Shown here: positions 6,979 through 12,367 of the stretch, in pieces
How positions within the stretch are numbered: the first letter of the stretch is position 1
How the letters are laid out: each line of letters begins with the position of its first letter
Assembly: GCA_964245495.1 (NCBI GenBank)
Contig: CAXTNC010000083.1
Coordinates: 1-13,739, forward strand
Source of the DNA: LMUY01 sp964245495
Lineage (GTDB): Bacteria; Pseudomonadota; Alphaproteobacteria; Acetobacterales; Acetobacteraceae
Length of the DNA: 13,739 nucleotides
Direction of reading: 5' to 3'
Program-made: the position numbers and the translations under genes
Notes under the pieces: model-generated
Told to the model about the DNA's origin: nothing
Database searches by the model: none
What the model saw: only the letters and a program-made list of their open reading frames with translations

Positions 6979-7724
6979 GACGCGCGGGCAGCCGCACGAT
7001 GAGGGCTGCCCTGTGGCTCGGCACGGCGCTGGCGCTGTCCGGCTGCGGCGCGCTGTCCAAGCTGTCCGAGGTGGGCCGGCCGCCGGCGCTGTCCCCCACC
7101 AGCGACCCCACGAGGGACCCGGCCTGGCGCCCGGTCTCCATGCCGATGCCGCGGCCGGAGCTGGCGCCGGTGCAGGTGAACAGCCTGTGGCGGTCCGGCA
7201 GCCGCGCCTTCTTCAAGGACCAGCGCGCGGCCCAGGTGGGGGACATCCTGACCGTGCTGGTCAACATCGCCGACACCGCCGCCCTGGCCAACGCCACCGG
7301 CACCACGCGGACCGGCAGCGAGGCCGTCGGCATCCCCAACCTCGGCGGCCTGGAAACCAAGGCCGCCGCCGTGGGGGTGGATCCGAAGAACCTGCTGAAC
7401 ACCAACAGCACCAACGCCAACACCGGGACCGGCACCATCACCCGCAACGAGACGGTGACGCTGCGGCTGGCCGGGGTGGTGACGCAGGTGCTGCCCAACG
7501 GCAACCTGGTGGTGACGGCGCGGCAGGAGGTGCGGGTGAACAGCGAGCTGCGGCAGCTGCAGGTGAGCGGCGTGGTGCGCCCGCAGGACATCGCCAGCGA
7601 CAACACGGTGGTGCACGACCGCATGGCGGAGGCCCGCATCGGCTACGGCGGACGCGGCACGCTGACCGACCTGCAAACGCCGCGCTACGGCCAGCAGATC
7701 ATGGACATCCTGTTGCCGTTCTGA
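6972..7724 (+). CDS. flgH: FlgH, flagellar L-ring lipoprotein
   Basis: FlgH forms the outer-membrane L-ring around the rod. The 250-residue protein has a lipoprotein signal with lipobox LSGC (Cys25). The conserved LWRSGSRAFFKDQRAAQVGD follows, then DILTVLVNI, NLVVTARQEVRVNSELRQLQVSGVVRPQDI and the typical end PRYGQQIMDILLPF. The ATG at 6972 overlaps the flgA stop; an internal ATG at 6999 would give a more compact signal peptide (MRAALWLGTALALSGC) and cannot be excluded. It is the last gene of the operon. The next gene is convergent, and the 72 bp between them hold no clear terminator hairpin with a T-tract. Confidence 0.96.
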   Translation: MVRRAGSRTMRAALWLGTALALSGCGALSKLSEVGRPPALSPTSDPTRDPAWRPVSMPMPRPELAPVQVNSLWRSGSRAFFKDQRAAQVGDILTVLVNIADTAALANATGTTRTGSEAVGIPNLGGLETKAAAVGVDPKNLLNTNSTNANTGTGTITRNETVTLRLAGVVTQVLPNGNLVVTARQEVRVNSELRQLQVSGVVRPQDIASDNTVVHDRMAEARIGYGGRGTLTDLQTPRYGQQIMDILLPF

Positions 7725-7796
7725 CCCGGCGCGGCTGCAGCGTGCGTCGATCCAGGAAGAAGGCCGCCATGGGCAAGCAAGGCCATGCCATTGCCG

Positions 7797-8427
7797 CTAA
7801 ACCCCTCCCGCCAAAGGGGCCGCCGCGAACAGGGCCAGGAACTCGTCGATGTCCAGGCTGCCCGCCAACACCTGGTCGAGCGTCACGGGACATCCCGTGC
7901 GCTCGGCTTCGGCCAGCATCGCCAGCCGCTGCATCCGCTGCAAGGGCGCGGCAAGGGTCGCAGCTGCGTCCAGCCACAGGCCGGCAATTTCGATGGCTTG
8001 CCGCATCGACGGCGCGAAGGCTCGGCGCGCTGACTGCCGGAATGCCGTGACCTCGCTGCGCCAGTGGCCGACCGCTTCGCTGCCAGGATCGCTCGCGGCC
8101 TTGGCTGCGTGCAGCAGGATTTGCCGGATGAGGCTTTCCACCTCCCGCAGGTCGCGCTTGCCCAAATCCTCGATCTCCTCGGCNNNNNNNNNNNNNNNNN
8201 NNNNNNNNNNNNNNNNNNNNNNNNNNNNNNNNNNNNNNNNNNNNNNNNNNNNNNNNNNNNNNNNNNNNNNNNNNNNNNNNNNNGTCGCGCTTGCCCAAAT
8301 CCTCGATCTCCTCGGCGAGGTGCGCCGCGTCCAAGCTGTTGGACGCGGCGGACATCTGCCGCAGCACCGCCGCCTGCTGCTCCGTCCAGGCCAGGAAATC
8401 GGTGTCGTACAGTTCGCTCGCGTCCAT
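7797..8427 (-). CDS. DUF29 family protein (interrupted by an assembly gap)
   Basis: The N-terminal half reads from an ATG at 8427: ELYDTDFLAWTEQQAAVLR, then LDAAHLAEEIEDLGKRD, the two conserved DUF29 blocks. The C-terminal half (7797-8165) lies in another frame: IRQILLHAAKA, HWRSEV, and the usual DUF29 end CPVTLDQVLAG. The halves are separated by 100 N flanked by a 33-bp direct repeat. Removing one repeat copy plus the N run (133 bp) joins them in frame into 165 residues, close to the family length. So the gene is probably intact in the organism. An earlier ATG at 8472 overlaps the dksA stop (ATGA) and is possible, but the family start fits 8427, which has AGGGA 5 nt upstream. DUF29 has no known function; it is common and often multicopy in cyanobacteria and some Alphaproteobacteria. 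Confidence 0.85.
8151..8183. repeat. 33-bp direct repeat, left copy, abutting the 100-N gap
   Basis: These 33 bases are identical to 8284-8316. The left copy ends at the first N and the right copy begins right after the last N. This is the pattern of two contigs that overlap at their ends but were joined by a default gap. It is part of the DUF29 coding sequence (AEEIEDLGKRD). Confidence 0.9.
8184..8283. other. Assembly gap of 100 N
   Basis: A run of exactly 100 N, the usual placeholder for a gap of unknown length. Because of the identical 33 bp on both sides, the true gap is probably negative (an overlap), with no missing sequence. Confidence 0.97.
8284..8316. repeat. 33-bp direct repeat, right copy, abutting the 100-N gap
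   Basis: Identical to 8151-8183; the sequence then continues into the N-terminal half of the DUF29 gene. It is probably the same genomic bases represented twice. Confidence 0.9.
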
Positions 8428-8468
8428 GCCTGTCCCTGGGGCCGCCTCTGGCAGGGACCTTAGCACAC

Positions 8469-8882
8469 TCATTCGTCCCGGTGAACGCGCTCCATCTTCT
8501 CGTGCCGCTCCTGCGCCTCGATCGACAGGGTGGCGATCGGGCGGGCTTCCAGGCGCCTGAGGCCGATCGGCTCGCCGGTTTCCTCGCAGAAGCCGTAGCT
8601 GCCGCCCTCGATGCGCAGCAGCGCCTGGTCGATCTTGCTGATCAGCTTGCGCGCCCGGTCCCGCGTCCGCAGCTCCAGCGCCCGGTCGGTCTCGACGCTG
8701 GCGCGGTCGGTGATGTCGGCCTCGTGGATGCCGCCTTCCGACAGGCTGGCCAGGGTGCCGTCCGCCTCGCGCAGCAGGTCGTTGCGCCAGCGCAGGAGCT
8801 TCTGGCGGAAGTACTCCGCCTGCCGCGAGTCCATGAACTCGTCATCCTCGGAGGGACGGTAGTCGGGTGGGAGGGTGAGCAT
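8469..8882 (-). CDS. dksA: DksA/TraR family RNA polymerase-binding regulator, one-cysteine type
   Basis: DksA binds the RNA polymerase secondary channel and, with ppGpp, tunes transcription. From the ATG at 8882 the protein has 137 residues. The coiled coil carries the tip motif D56-x-x-D59-R-A61 (ADITDRA), followed by ELRTRDRARKLISKIDQAL. The C-terminal zinc-finger-like domain is GSYGFCEETGEPIGLRRLEARP. Of the four zinc cysteines only the first is kept: C99, then T102, S120 and A123. Such cysteine-poor DksA proteins are known, for example in Rhodobacter sphaeroides. The ATG at 8894 (MADV) is a possible alternative start. The frame is open to 8999, but a sigma-70-like promoter at 8934-8962 argues against that start. 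In related genomes dksA commonly lies between flgH and fliX, as here. Confidence 0.93.
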   Translation of the reverse strand: MLTLPPDYRPSEDDEFMDSRQAEYFRQKLLRWRNDLLREADGTLASLSEGGIHEADITDRASVETDRALELRTRDRARKLISKIDQALLRIEGGSYGFCEETGEPIGLRRLEARPIATLSIEAQERHEKMERVHRDE

Positions 8883-8933
8883 CACGTCCGCCATCCTTCG
8901 CGCCGGGGCGCCGTCGAGGTCCGAATGCGCGGG

Positions 8934-8962
8934 TGTATAGCGGCGCCCCACCGTGTCGCCAA
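8934..8962 (-). promoter_or_regulatory. Sigma-70-like promoter of dksA
   Basis: On the minus strand, TTGGCG (8962-8957) and TATACA (8939-8934) are separated by exactly 17 bp. The predicted start is near 8927, 33-45 nt before the dksA start codons. This suggests that dksA has a housekeeping promoter, independent of the sigma-54 flagellar promoters around it. It lies in the 162-bp space between fliX and dksA. Confidence 0.55.
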
Positions 8963-9044
8963 GGGCACAGACGCGGCGGTGCAACCGGGCCAAACCCAAT
9001 CCCTGCCTGGACTTCCTCCTGTCACCGATGCGCCACAGCGCCGT

Positions 9045-9437
9045 TCAGCGGCCACGGCGGGCCAGCTCCACATGCACCCGCAGCGCCACGGCGGCGACCG
9101 TGGCGCGCAGCCCGGGGTCGGACGCCTCGGGGCAGTGCTGCAGCAGGGCGGCCAGCCGGTCCAGCGCCGCCGGGTCTTCGCCGCCGTCCAGCAGGGCGCG
9201 CTGCAAGGCGGCCAGGGCGTCCAGCATGGCGCGGCCGTGCTTGCGGGCCCCGCGGTCCCGGGCCGGGCCGGCATCCATCTCCTGCAGCAGCAACATGCCC
9301 CCGACCGGCCCGGCCGGCATGGCCGCCGCCGCGGGAAGCGGCCCCGCCCCGCCGGACACCGCGAACCCGCCATCTGCGGCAGGGCGTCGCGGCCCGGCGG
9401 CCGGCGTCGCGGCGGCCACGGCTTTCACGCCCATCAT
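9045..9437 (-). CDS. fliX: FliX, class II flagellar assembly regulator
   Basis: In Caulobacter FliX couples assembly of early flagellar structures to the activity of the sigma-54 activator FlbD. This 130-residue protein has the FliX layout. The low-complexity Ala/Pro/Gly N-terminal half includes GGFAVSGG and AGPVGGMLLLQEMD. The helical C-terminal half has RDRGARKHGRAMLDALAALQRALLDG, LDRLAALLQ and the end VALRVHVELARRG. I chose the ATG at 9437 because AAGGAG lies 8 nt upstream; a second ATG follows immediately at 9434. The frame is open up to 9467. fliX is divergent from flgI, an arrangement also seen in Caulobacter. FlbD itself is not in the window. Confidence 0.9.
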   Translation of the reverse strand: MMGVKAVAAATPAAGPRRPAADGGFAVSGGAGPLPAAAAMPAGPVGGMLLLQEMDAGPARDRGARKHGRAMLDALAALQRALLDGGEDPAALDRLAALLQHCPEASDPGLRATVAAVALRVHVELARRGR

Positions 9438-9459
9438 CGGCCCGGCTCCTTTTGCCCAA

Positions 9460-9478
9460 CCCGGCAAGGCATGCCGGG
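9460..9478. promoter_or_regulatory. Candidate FlbD-type (ftr-like) operator between fliX and flgI
   Basis: CCCGGCA-aggca-TGCCGGG is a perfect 7-bp inverted repeat with a 5-bp centre. Its centre (9469) is 51 bp before the -24 element of the flgI promoter, about 77 bp before the predicted start, and 32 bp upstream of the fliX ATG. The CCCGGCA-N5-TGCCG core is shared with the site at 4353-4369. From memory this resembles Caulobacter ftr sites bound by FlbD; the assignment is inference. Confidence 0.55.
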
Positions 9479-9490
9479 CAGCGCGCCGGG

Positions 9491-9514
9491 CAAGCCGCTG
9501 GATTCAGCGGCTTG
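9491..9514. repeat. Perfect 10-bp inverted repeat next to the flgI promoter
   Basis: CAAGCCGCTG-gatt-CAGCGGCTTG is a perfect 10-bp stem with a 4-nt loop. It ends 5 bp before the -24 element of the flgI promoter and lies 54 bp upstream of fliX. No T-tract follows on either strand, so it is not a typical terminator. It may be a protein-binding site or a cruciform/hairpin; its role is unknown. Confidence 0.7.
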
Positions 9515-9519
9515 GAGGC

Positions 9520-9534
9520 TGGCACGCGGCTTGC
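9520..9534 (+). promoter_or_regulatory. Sigma-54 promoter of flgI-flgJ-flgN
   Basis: TGGCACGCGGCTTGC matches TGGCACG-N4-TTGC at every defined base, with GG and GC separated by 10 bp. The predicted start is near 9546, giving a leader of about 61 nt before the flgI GTG. It lies in the 170-bp divergent fliX-flgI region and is nearly identical to the flgF promoter. Confidence 0.9.
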
Positions 9535-9607
9535 GGTAACGGTTTGCCCACATGGTCGGGGCCATAGTGCCGCCGAAAGCTGAACGAGCCGGAAAGACCT
9601 GCATCCC

Positions 9608-10708
9608 GTGCGACCCCTGCTGCTTGCCGCCTTCCTGCTGCTGCTCGTCCTCGGCTCGCCCGCCGGCGCCCAGGTGCGGATCAAGGACATCGCGGACGTG
9701 GAAGGCATCCGGGAGAACCAGCTGGTGGGGTACGGCCTGGTGGTGGGGCTGAACGGCACGGGGGACCGGCTGGACAACGCGGTGTTCACCCGCCAATCGC
9801 TGATTGGCATGCTGGAGCGCCTCGGCGTCAACACGCGGGACCAGGAAACCAAGCTGCAAACCAAGAACGTCGCCGCCGTGATGGTGACGGCCAGCCTGCC
9901 CGCGTTTTCCCGCACCGGCAGCCGCATCGACGTGAGCGTGTCCGCCCTGGGCGACGCCAAGGACCTGACCGGCGGCACCCTGCTGGTGACGCCGCTGATG
10001 GGCGCGGACGGCGAGGTGTACAGCGTGGCGCAGGGCGCGCTGGCCACCGGCGCCATCTCCGCCCGGGGCGCCGCCAGCTCCGTCACCCGCAACGTGCCGA
10101 CCTCCGCGCGCATCGCCAACGGCGCCACGGTGGAGCGGGAGCTGCCGTTCCAGCTCGGCAGCCGCGGCGAGATGCGGCTCGCCCTGCGCAACCCGGACCT
10201 CACCACCGCGCGGCGCGTGGCGGTGGCGGTGAACGCGGCCCTGGGCGGCGGCATCGCGGCGGTCAAGGACCCGCGCACGGTGGCGCTGAACCTGCTTGGC
10301 CAGGACGCCGTGGACACGCTGAGCCGCATCGAGGACCTCCGCGTGGAGCCGGACAGCCCGGCGGTGGTGGTGATCGACGAGGCGAGCGGCACCATCGTGA
10401 TGGGCGCCAACGTGCGCATCAGCACCGTCGCCATCGCGCAGGGCAACCTGACCATCCGGGTGACGGAAACGCCGCAGGTGTCGCAGCCCGCGCCGCTCTC
10501 CAACGGCACGACGGCGGTGGTGCCGCGCACCAGCGTGCAGGTGGACGACTCGTCGGACAAGCGGCTCGGCATCATCCGCGGCAGCGCCACGCTGCGGGAC
10601 CTGGTGGCGAGCCTCAACTCGCTCGGGGTGGGGCCGCGCGACATGATCAGCATCCTGCAATCCATCAAGGCGGCCGGCGCGCTGCAAGCCGACTTGCAGG
10701 TGCGCTGA
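9608..10708 (+). CDS. flgI: FlgI, flagellar P-ring protein
   Basis: FlgI forms the P-ring in the peptidoglycan layer around the rod. The 366-residue protein starts with a signal peptide (MRPLLLAAFLLLLVLGSPAGA, cut before QVRIKD). The hallmark N-terminus follows: RIKDIADVEGIRENQLVGYGLVVGLNGTGD spans it. Other typical blocks are TKNVAAVMVTASLP, GSRIDVSVSALGDAKDL, GGTLLVTPLMGADG and IVMGANVRISTVAIAQGNLTI. The end is LNSLGVGPRDMISILQSIKAAGALQADLQVR. The length is normal. The start is a GTG, and no ATG fits the signal peptide; the ribosome site is weak (GGAAAG about 13 nt upstream). The stop overlaps the next ATG by one base (TGATG). Confidence 0.97.
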   Translation: MRPLLLAAFLLLLVLGSPAGAQVRIKDIADVEGIRENQLVGYGLVVGLNGTGDRLDNAVFTRQSLIGMLERLGVNTRDQETKLQTKNVAAVMVTASLPAFSRTGSRIDVSVSALGDAKDLTGGTLLVTPLMGADGEVYSVAQGALATGAISARGAASSVTRNVPTSARIANGATVERELPFQLGSRGEMRLALRNPDLTTARRVAVAVNAALGGGIAAVKDPRTVALNLLGQDAVDTLSRIEDLRVEPDSPAVVVIDEASGTIVMGANVRISTVAIAQGNLTIRVTETPQVSQPAPLSNGTTAVVPRTSVQVDDSSDKRLGIIRGSATLRDLVASLNSLGVGPRDMISILQSIKAAGALQADLQVR

Positions 10709-11007
10709 TGGACGCCCCGGTGATCACCACCGCCCTGCCCCCCGCCGCCGTGCGCAAGGCCTGGTCCTCCGCGCAGGATTTCGAGGCGATGGCGCTCAAC
10801 CAGTTCCTGTCGCCCATGTTCGACACGGTGGACACCTCCGGCGGCCCGATGGGCGGCGGCGAAGCGGAGCAGTCCTGGAAGCCGATGATGATCGACGCCC
10901 TGGCCAAGCAGATCGCCCATGGCGGGGGGTTGGGAATCGCGCAGCCAGTGTTCCGGCAGATGATCCACATGCAGGAAGCGCAGATGCAGCAGGGGAACGA
11001 GCAATGA
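10708..11007 (+). CDS. flgJ: FlgJ-type rod-binding protein without muramidase domain
   Basis: This 99-residue protein corresponds to the N-terminal rod-binding half of enterobacterial FlgJ. Typical blocks are AQDFEAMALNQFLSPMFDTV, GGGEAEQSWKPMMIDALAKQIA and GGGLGIAQPVFRQM. It should cap or scaffold rod assembly in the periplasm. The C-terminal peptidoglycan hydrolase domain of E. coli FlgJ is absent, which is usual in Alphaproteobacteria (the gene is called cheL in Caulobacter), so a separate rod-associated lytic enzyme is expected elsewhere in the genome. It starts one base into the flgI stop and overlaps flgN as ATGA. Confidence 0.9.
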   Translation: MDAPVITTALPPAAVRKAWSSAQDFEAMALNQFLSPMFDTVDTSGGPMGGGEAEQSWKPMMIDALAKQIAHGGGLGIAQPVFRQMIHMQEAQMQQGNEQ

Positions 11008-11397
11008 CCGAAGCACTCACGGCCGCCACGGAGCAGCTGGCGGACACGCTGGAAGCGGAGAACGCGATGCTGCGCGCCCTCGACCTGCCGGCGGCAGGCG
11101 CGCTGCTGGCGGACAAGCAGGACGCCGCGGCGGCGCTGAACAAGGCGGTGGCCGCCGCCGCCTTGTTCAGCGCNNNNNNNNNNGGTTGATCCCGCCCTGC
11201 GCACGGCCGCCAGCCGGCTGCGGGACCTGGCGGAGGAGAACCGCCGCCTGCTGGAGCGCGGCATCGCCGTGCAGTCCCGCGTGCTGGGGGTGCTCGTGCA
11301 GGCCGCCCGCGCCAGCAGCCCGGAAGGGCGCTACGGACGCCTGGGCGCCTACGCCGCCGGGCCGTCGCCCGGGTGGGCGCTGTCCGCGCGCGCATGA
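11004..11397 (+). CDS. flgN: FlgN-like flagellar chaperone (interrupted by a 10-N gap)
   Basis: The N-terminal part (11004-11173) reads MTEALTAATEQLADTLEAENAMLRALDL, then LLADKQDAAAALNKA, a helical protein typical of FlgN. After the N run, the frame that starts at 11185 continues LRTAASRLRDLAEENRRLLERGIAVQSRVLG and ends with YGRLGAYAAG and a TGA at 11395-11397. That is the usual FlgN C-terminus. The two parts are not in the same frame if the gap is really 10 bases; the true gap must be a multiple of three (including zero). About 126 residues are visible, close to family length. FlgN is a cytoplasmic export chaperone for hook-filament junction proteins FlgK and FlgL. The ATG overlaps the flgJ stop. 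The break is probably an assembly error, not a real frameshift. Confidence 0.82.
11133..11173. repeat. Perfect 16-bp inverted repeat ending at the 10-N gap
   Basis: GCGCTGAACAAGGCGG (11133-11148) and its exact reverse complement (11158-11173) are separated by 9 bp. The right arm ends at the last base before the N run. It lies inside the flgN coding sequence (ALNKA ... ALFSA). It may be a real hairpin that blocked sequencing or assembly, or a fold-back artefact at a contig end. Confidence 0.85.
11174..11183. other. Assembly gap of 10 N
   Basis: A run of exactly 10 N inside flgN. The reading frames on its two sides show that the true length is not 10 but a multiple of three, or zero or negative if the contig ends are artefactual. 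Confidence 0.97.
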
Positions 11398-11428
11398 CGC
11401 AGGCCAGGCTCCGTGCTATCCCCGGGGC

Positions 11429-12367
11429 ATGGCGGACTTCAACTTCGCGGCGTCCGGAGGCCCGGCGTCGCACGAGGGCGGCGGCGCGTGCATCCGGGCG
11501 CTGGCCGCGGCCCTGACGGCGGCCGGGCACCGCGTGGGGCCGGGCGGCGTCACCGTCATCGACGGGCGGCTGCTCCCGTCCGTGCCGCTGGGGGACTGCG
11601 CCGGGGCGGTCGGGCTGATCCACCACCCGACCGCGCTGGCCGACCCCGCCGACCGCGAGGCGGTGCGGGCGGCGGAGCGCGAGCGGCTGCCGCTGCTGCG
11701 CCGGGTGGTGGCGACCAGCCAGCCGGTGCTGGACCGCCTGCTGGGCGAGTTCGAGGTGGACCCGGCGCGCGCCGCCCTGCTCCGCCCCGGCGTGCCGGAC
11801 GCGCCGCGCAGCCCCGGCACGCCGGGCTGCTCGATCCTTTCCATCGGCGCCCTGGTCCCCCGCAAGGGCCACGCCGTGCTGCTGCGCGCCCTGGCCCGGC
11901 TGTTCGACCTCCAGTGGAGCCTGGTCATCGTCGGCGACCCCGGACGGGACCCGGCTCATGCCGCCCTGCTGCGCGCGGAGGCGGAGGCGGACGGCTGCGC
12001 GGGCCGGGTCCGCTTCGCCGGCGTGCTGGAGGCGGCGGCGCTGGAAGCGGAATGGCAGCGGGCCGACCTGTTCGCCCTGGCGACGGAGTGGGAGGGCTAC
12101 TGCGCCCCGGCCGCCGAGGCCCTGCGCCGCGGCCTGCCGGTCGCCATCACCGCCGGGGGGGCGGCGGCGGAGCTGGTGGCGCCGGAGGCCGGCGTGGTGT
12201 GCCACCCGGGCGACTGGGAAGGCTTGTCCAAGGCCATGCGCCGGCTGGTGTTCGACCGGGCGCTGCGGGCGGACATGGCCGAGGCCGCGTGGCAGATCGG
12301 CCGGAGCCTGCCGAGCTGGGCCGAGCAGGCCGCGGCGTTCGCGGAGATCGCCGCGCCATGCTTCTAG
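11429..12367 (+). CDS. GT4-type (GT-B fold) glycosyltransferase
   Basis: The 312-residue protein is a retaining glycosyltransferase of the GT4 type. The C-terminal nucleotide-sugar domain is clear: ILSIGALVPRKGHAVLLRAL with R145 and K146, LVIVGDPGRD, RVRFAGVL, and the E-x7-E motif E222-GYCAPAA-E230. ELVAPEAGVV follows. The N-terminal acceptor domain is short and weakly conserved (GGGACIRALAAALTAAGH, GLIHHPTA). The donor and acceptor are unknown. The ATG at 11429 is 31 bp after flgN; the frame is open upstream but would overlap flgN. Only a GGGG stretch is seen as ribosome site. The stop overlaps the following kinase gene by 10 bp. It may modify flagellin or an envelope glycan, but only position suggests this. 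Confidence 0.85.
   Translation: MADFNFAASGGPASHEGGGACIRALAAALTAAGHRVGPGGVTVIDGRLLPSVPLGDCAGAVGLIHHPTALADPADREAVRAAERERLPLLRRVVATSQPVLDRLLGEFEVDPARAALLRPGVPDAPRSPGTPGCSILSIGALVPRKGHAVLLRALARLFDLQWSLVIVGDPGRDPAHAALLRAEAEADGCAGRVRFAGVLEAAALEAEWQRADLFALATEWEGYCAPAAEALRRGLPVAITAGGAAAELVAPEAGVVCHPGDWEGLSKAMRRLVFDRALRADMAEAAWQIGRSLPSWAEQAAAFAEIAAPCF

Noticed and set aside
5922..7676. Long minus-strand open frame (584 codons) opposite flgA and flgH
   Set aside because: It is a low-complexity antisense translation with no start signal; the plus-strand genes have signal peptides, a lipobox and family motifs.
7802..7819. CCCCT-N8-AGGGG hairpin near the end of the DUF29 gene as a terminator
   Set aside because: The stem has only 5 bp and a long loop, there is no T-tract on either strand, and it lies inside the coding region.
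8151..8316. 33-bp direct repeats as attachment sites or target-site duplication of an inserted element
   Set aside because: The repeats abut a 100-N placeholder exactly and collapse to one intact gene. This fits a contig overlap better than an integrated element.
7699..8472. Single long minus-strand protein across the 100-N gap
   Set aside because: The part left of the gap in this frame is low-complexity and does not match DUF29. The true C-terminal half is in another frame because the gap size is artificial.
9022..11016. Long minus-strand open frame (664 codons) opposite flgI and flgJ
   Set aside because: It is antisense to strongly conserved flagellar genes, overlaps fliX in another frame and has no recognisable domain or ribosome site. 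Open frames of this size are expected at this GC content.
11004..11190. flgN as a pseudogene with a premature stop
   Set aside because: The stop appears only because the N run is set to 10 bases. The downstream frame carries a normal FlgN C-terminus with its own stop.
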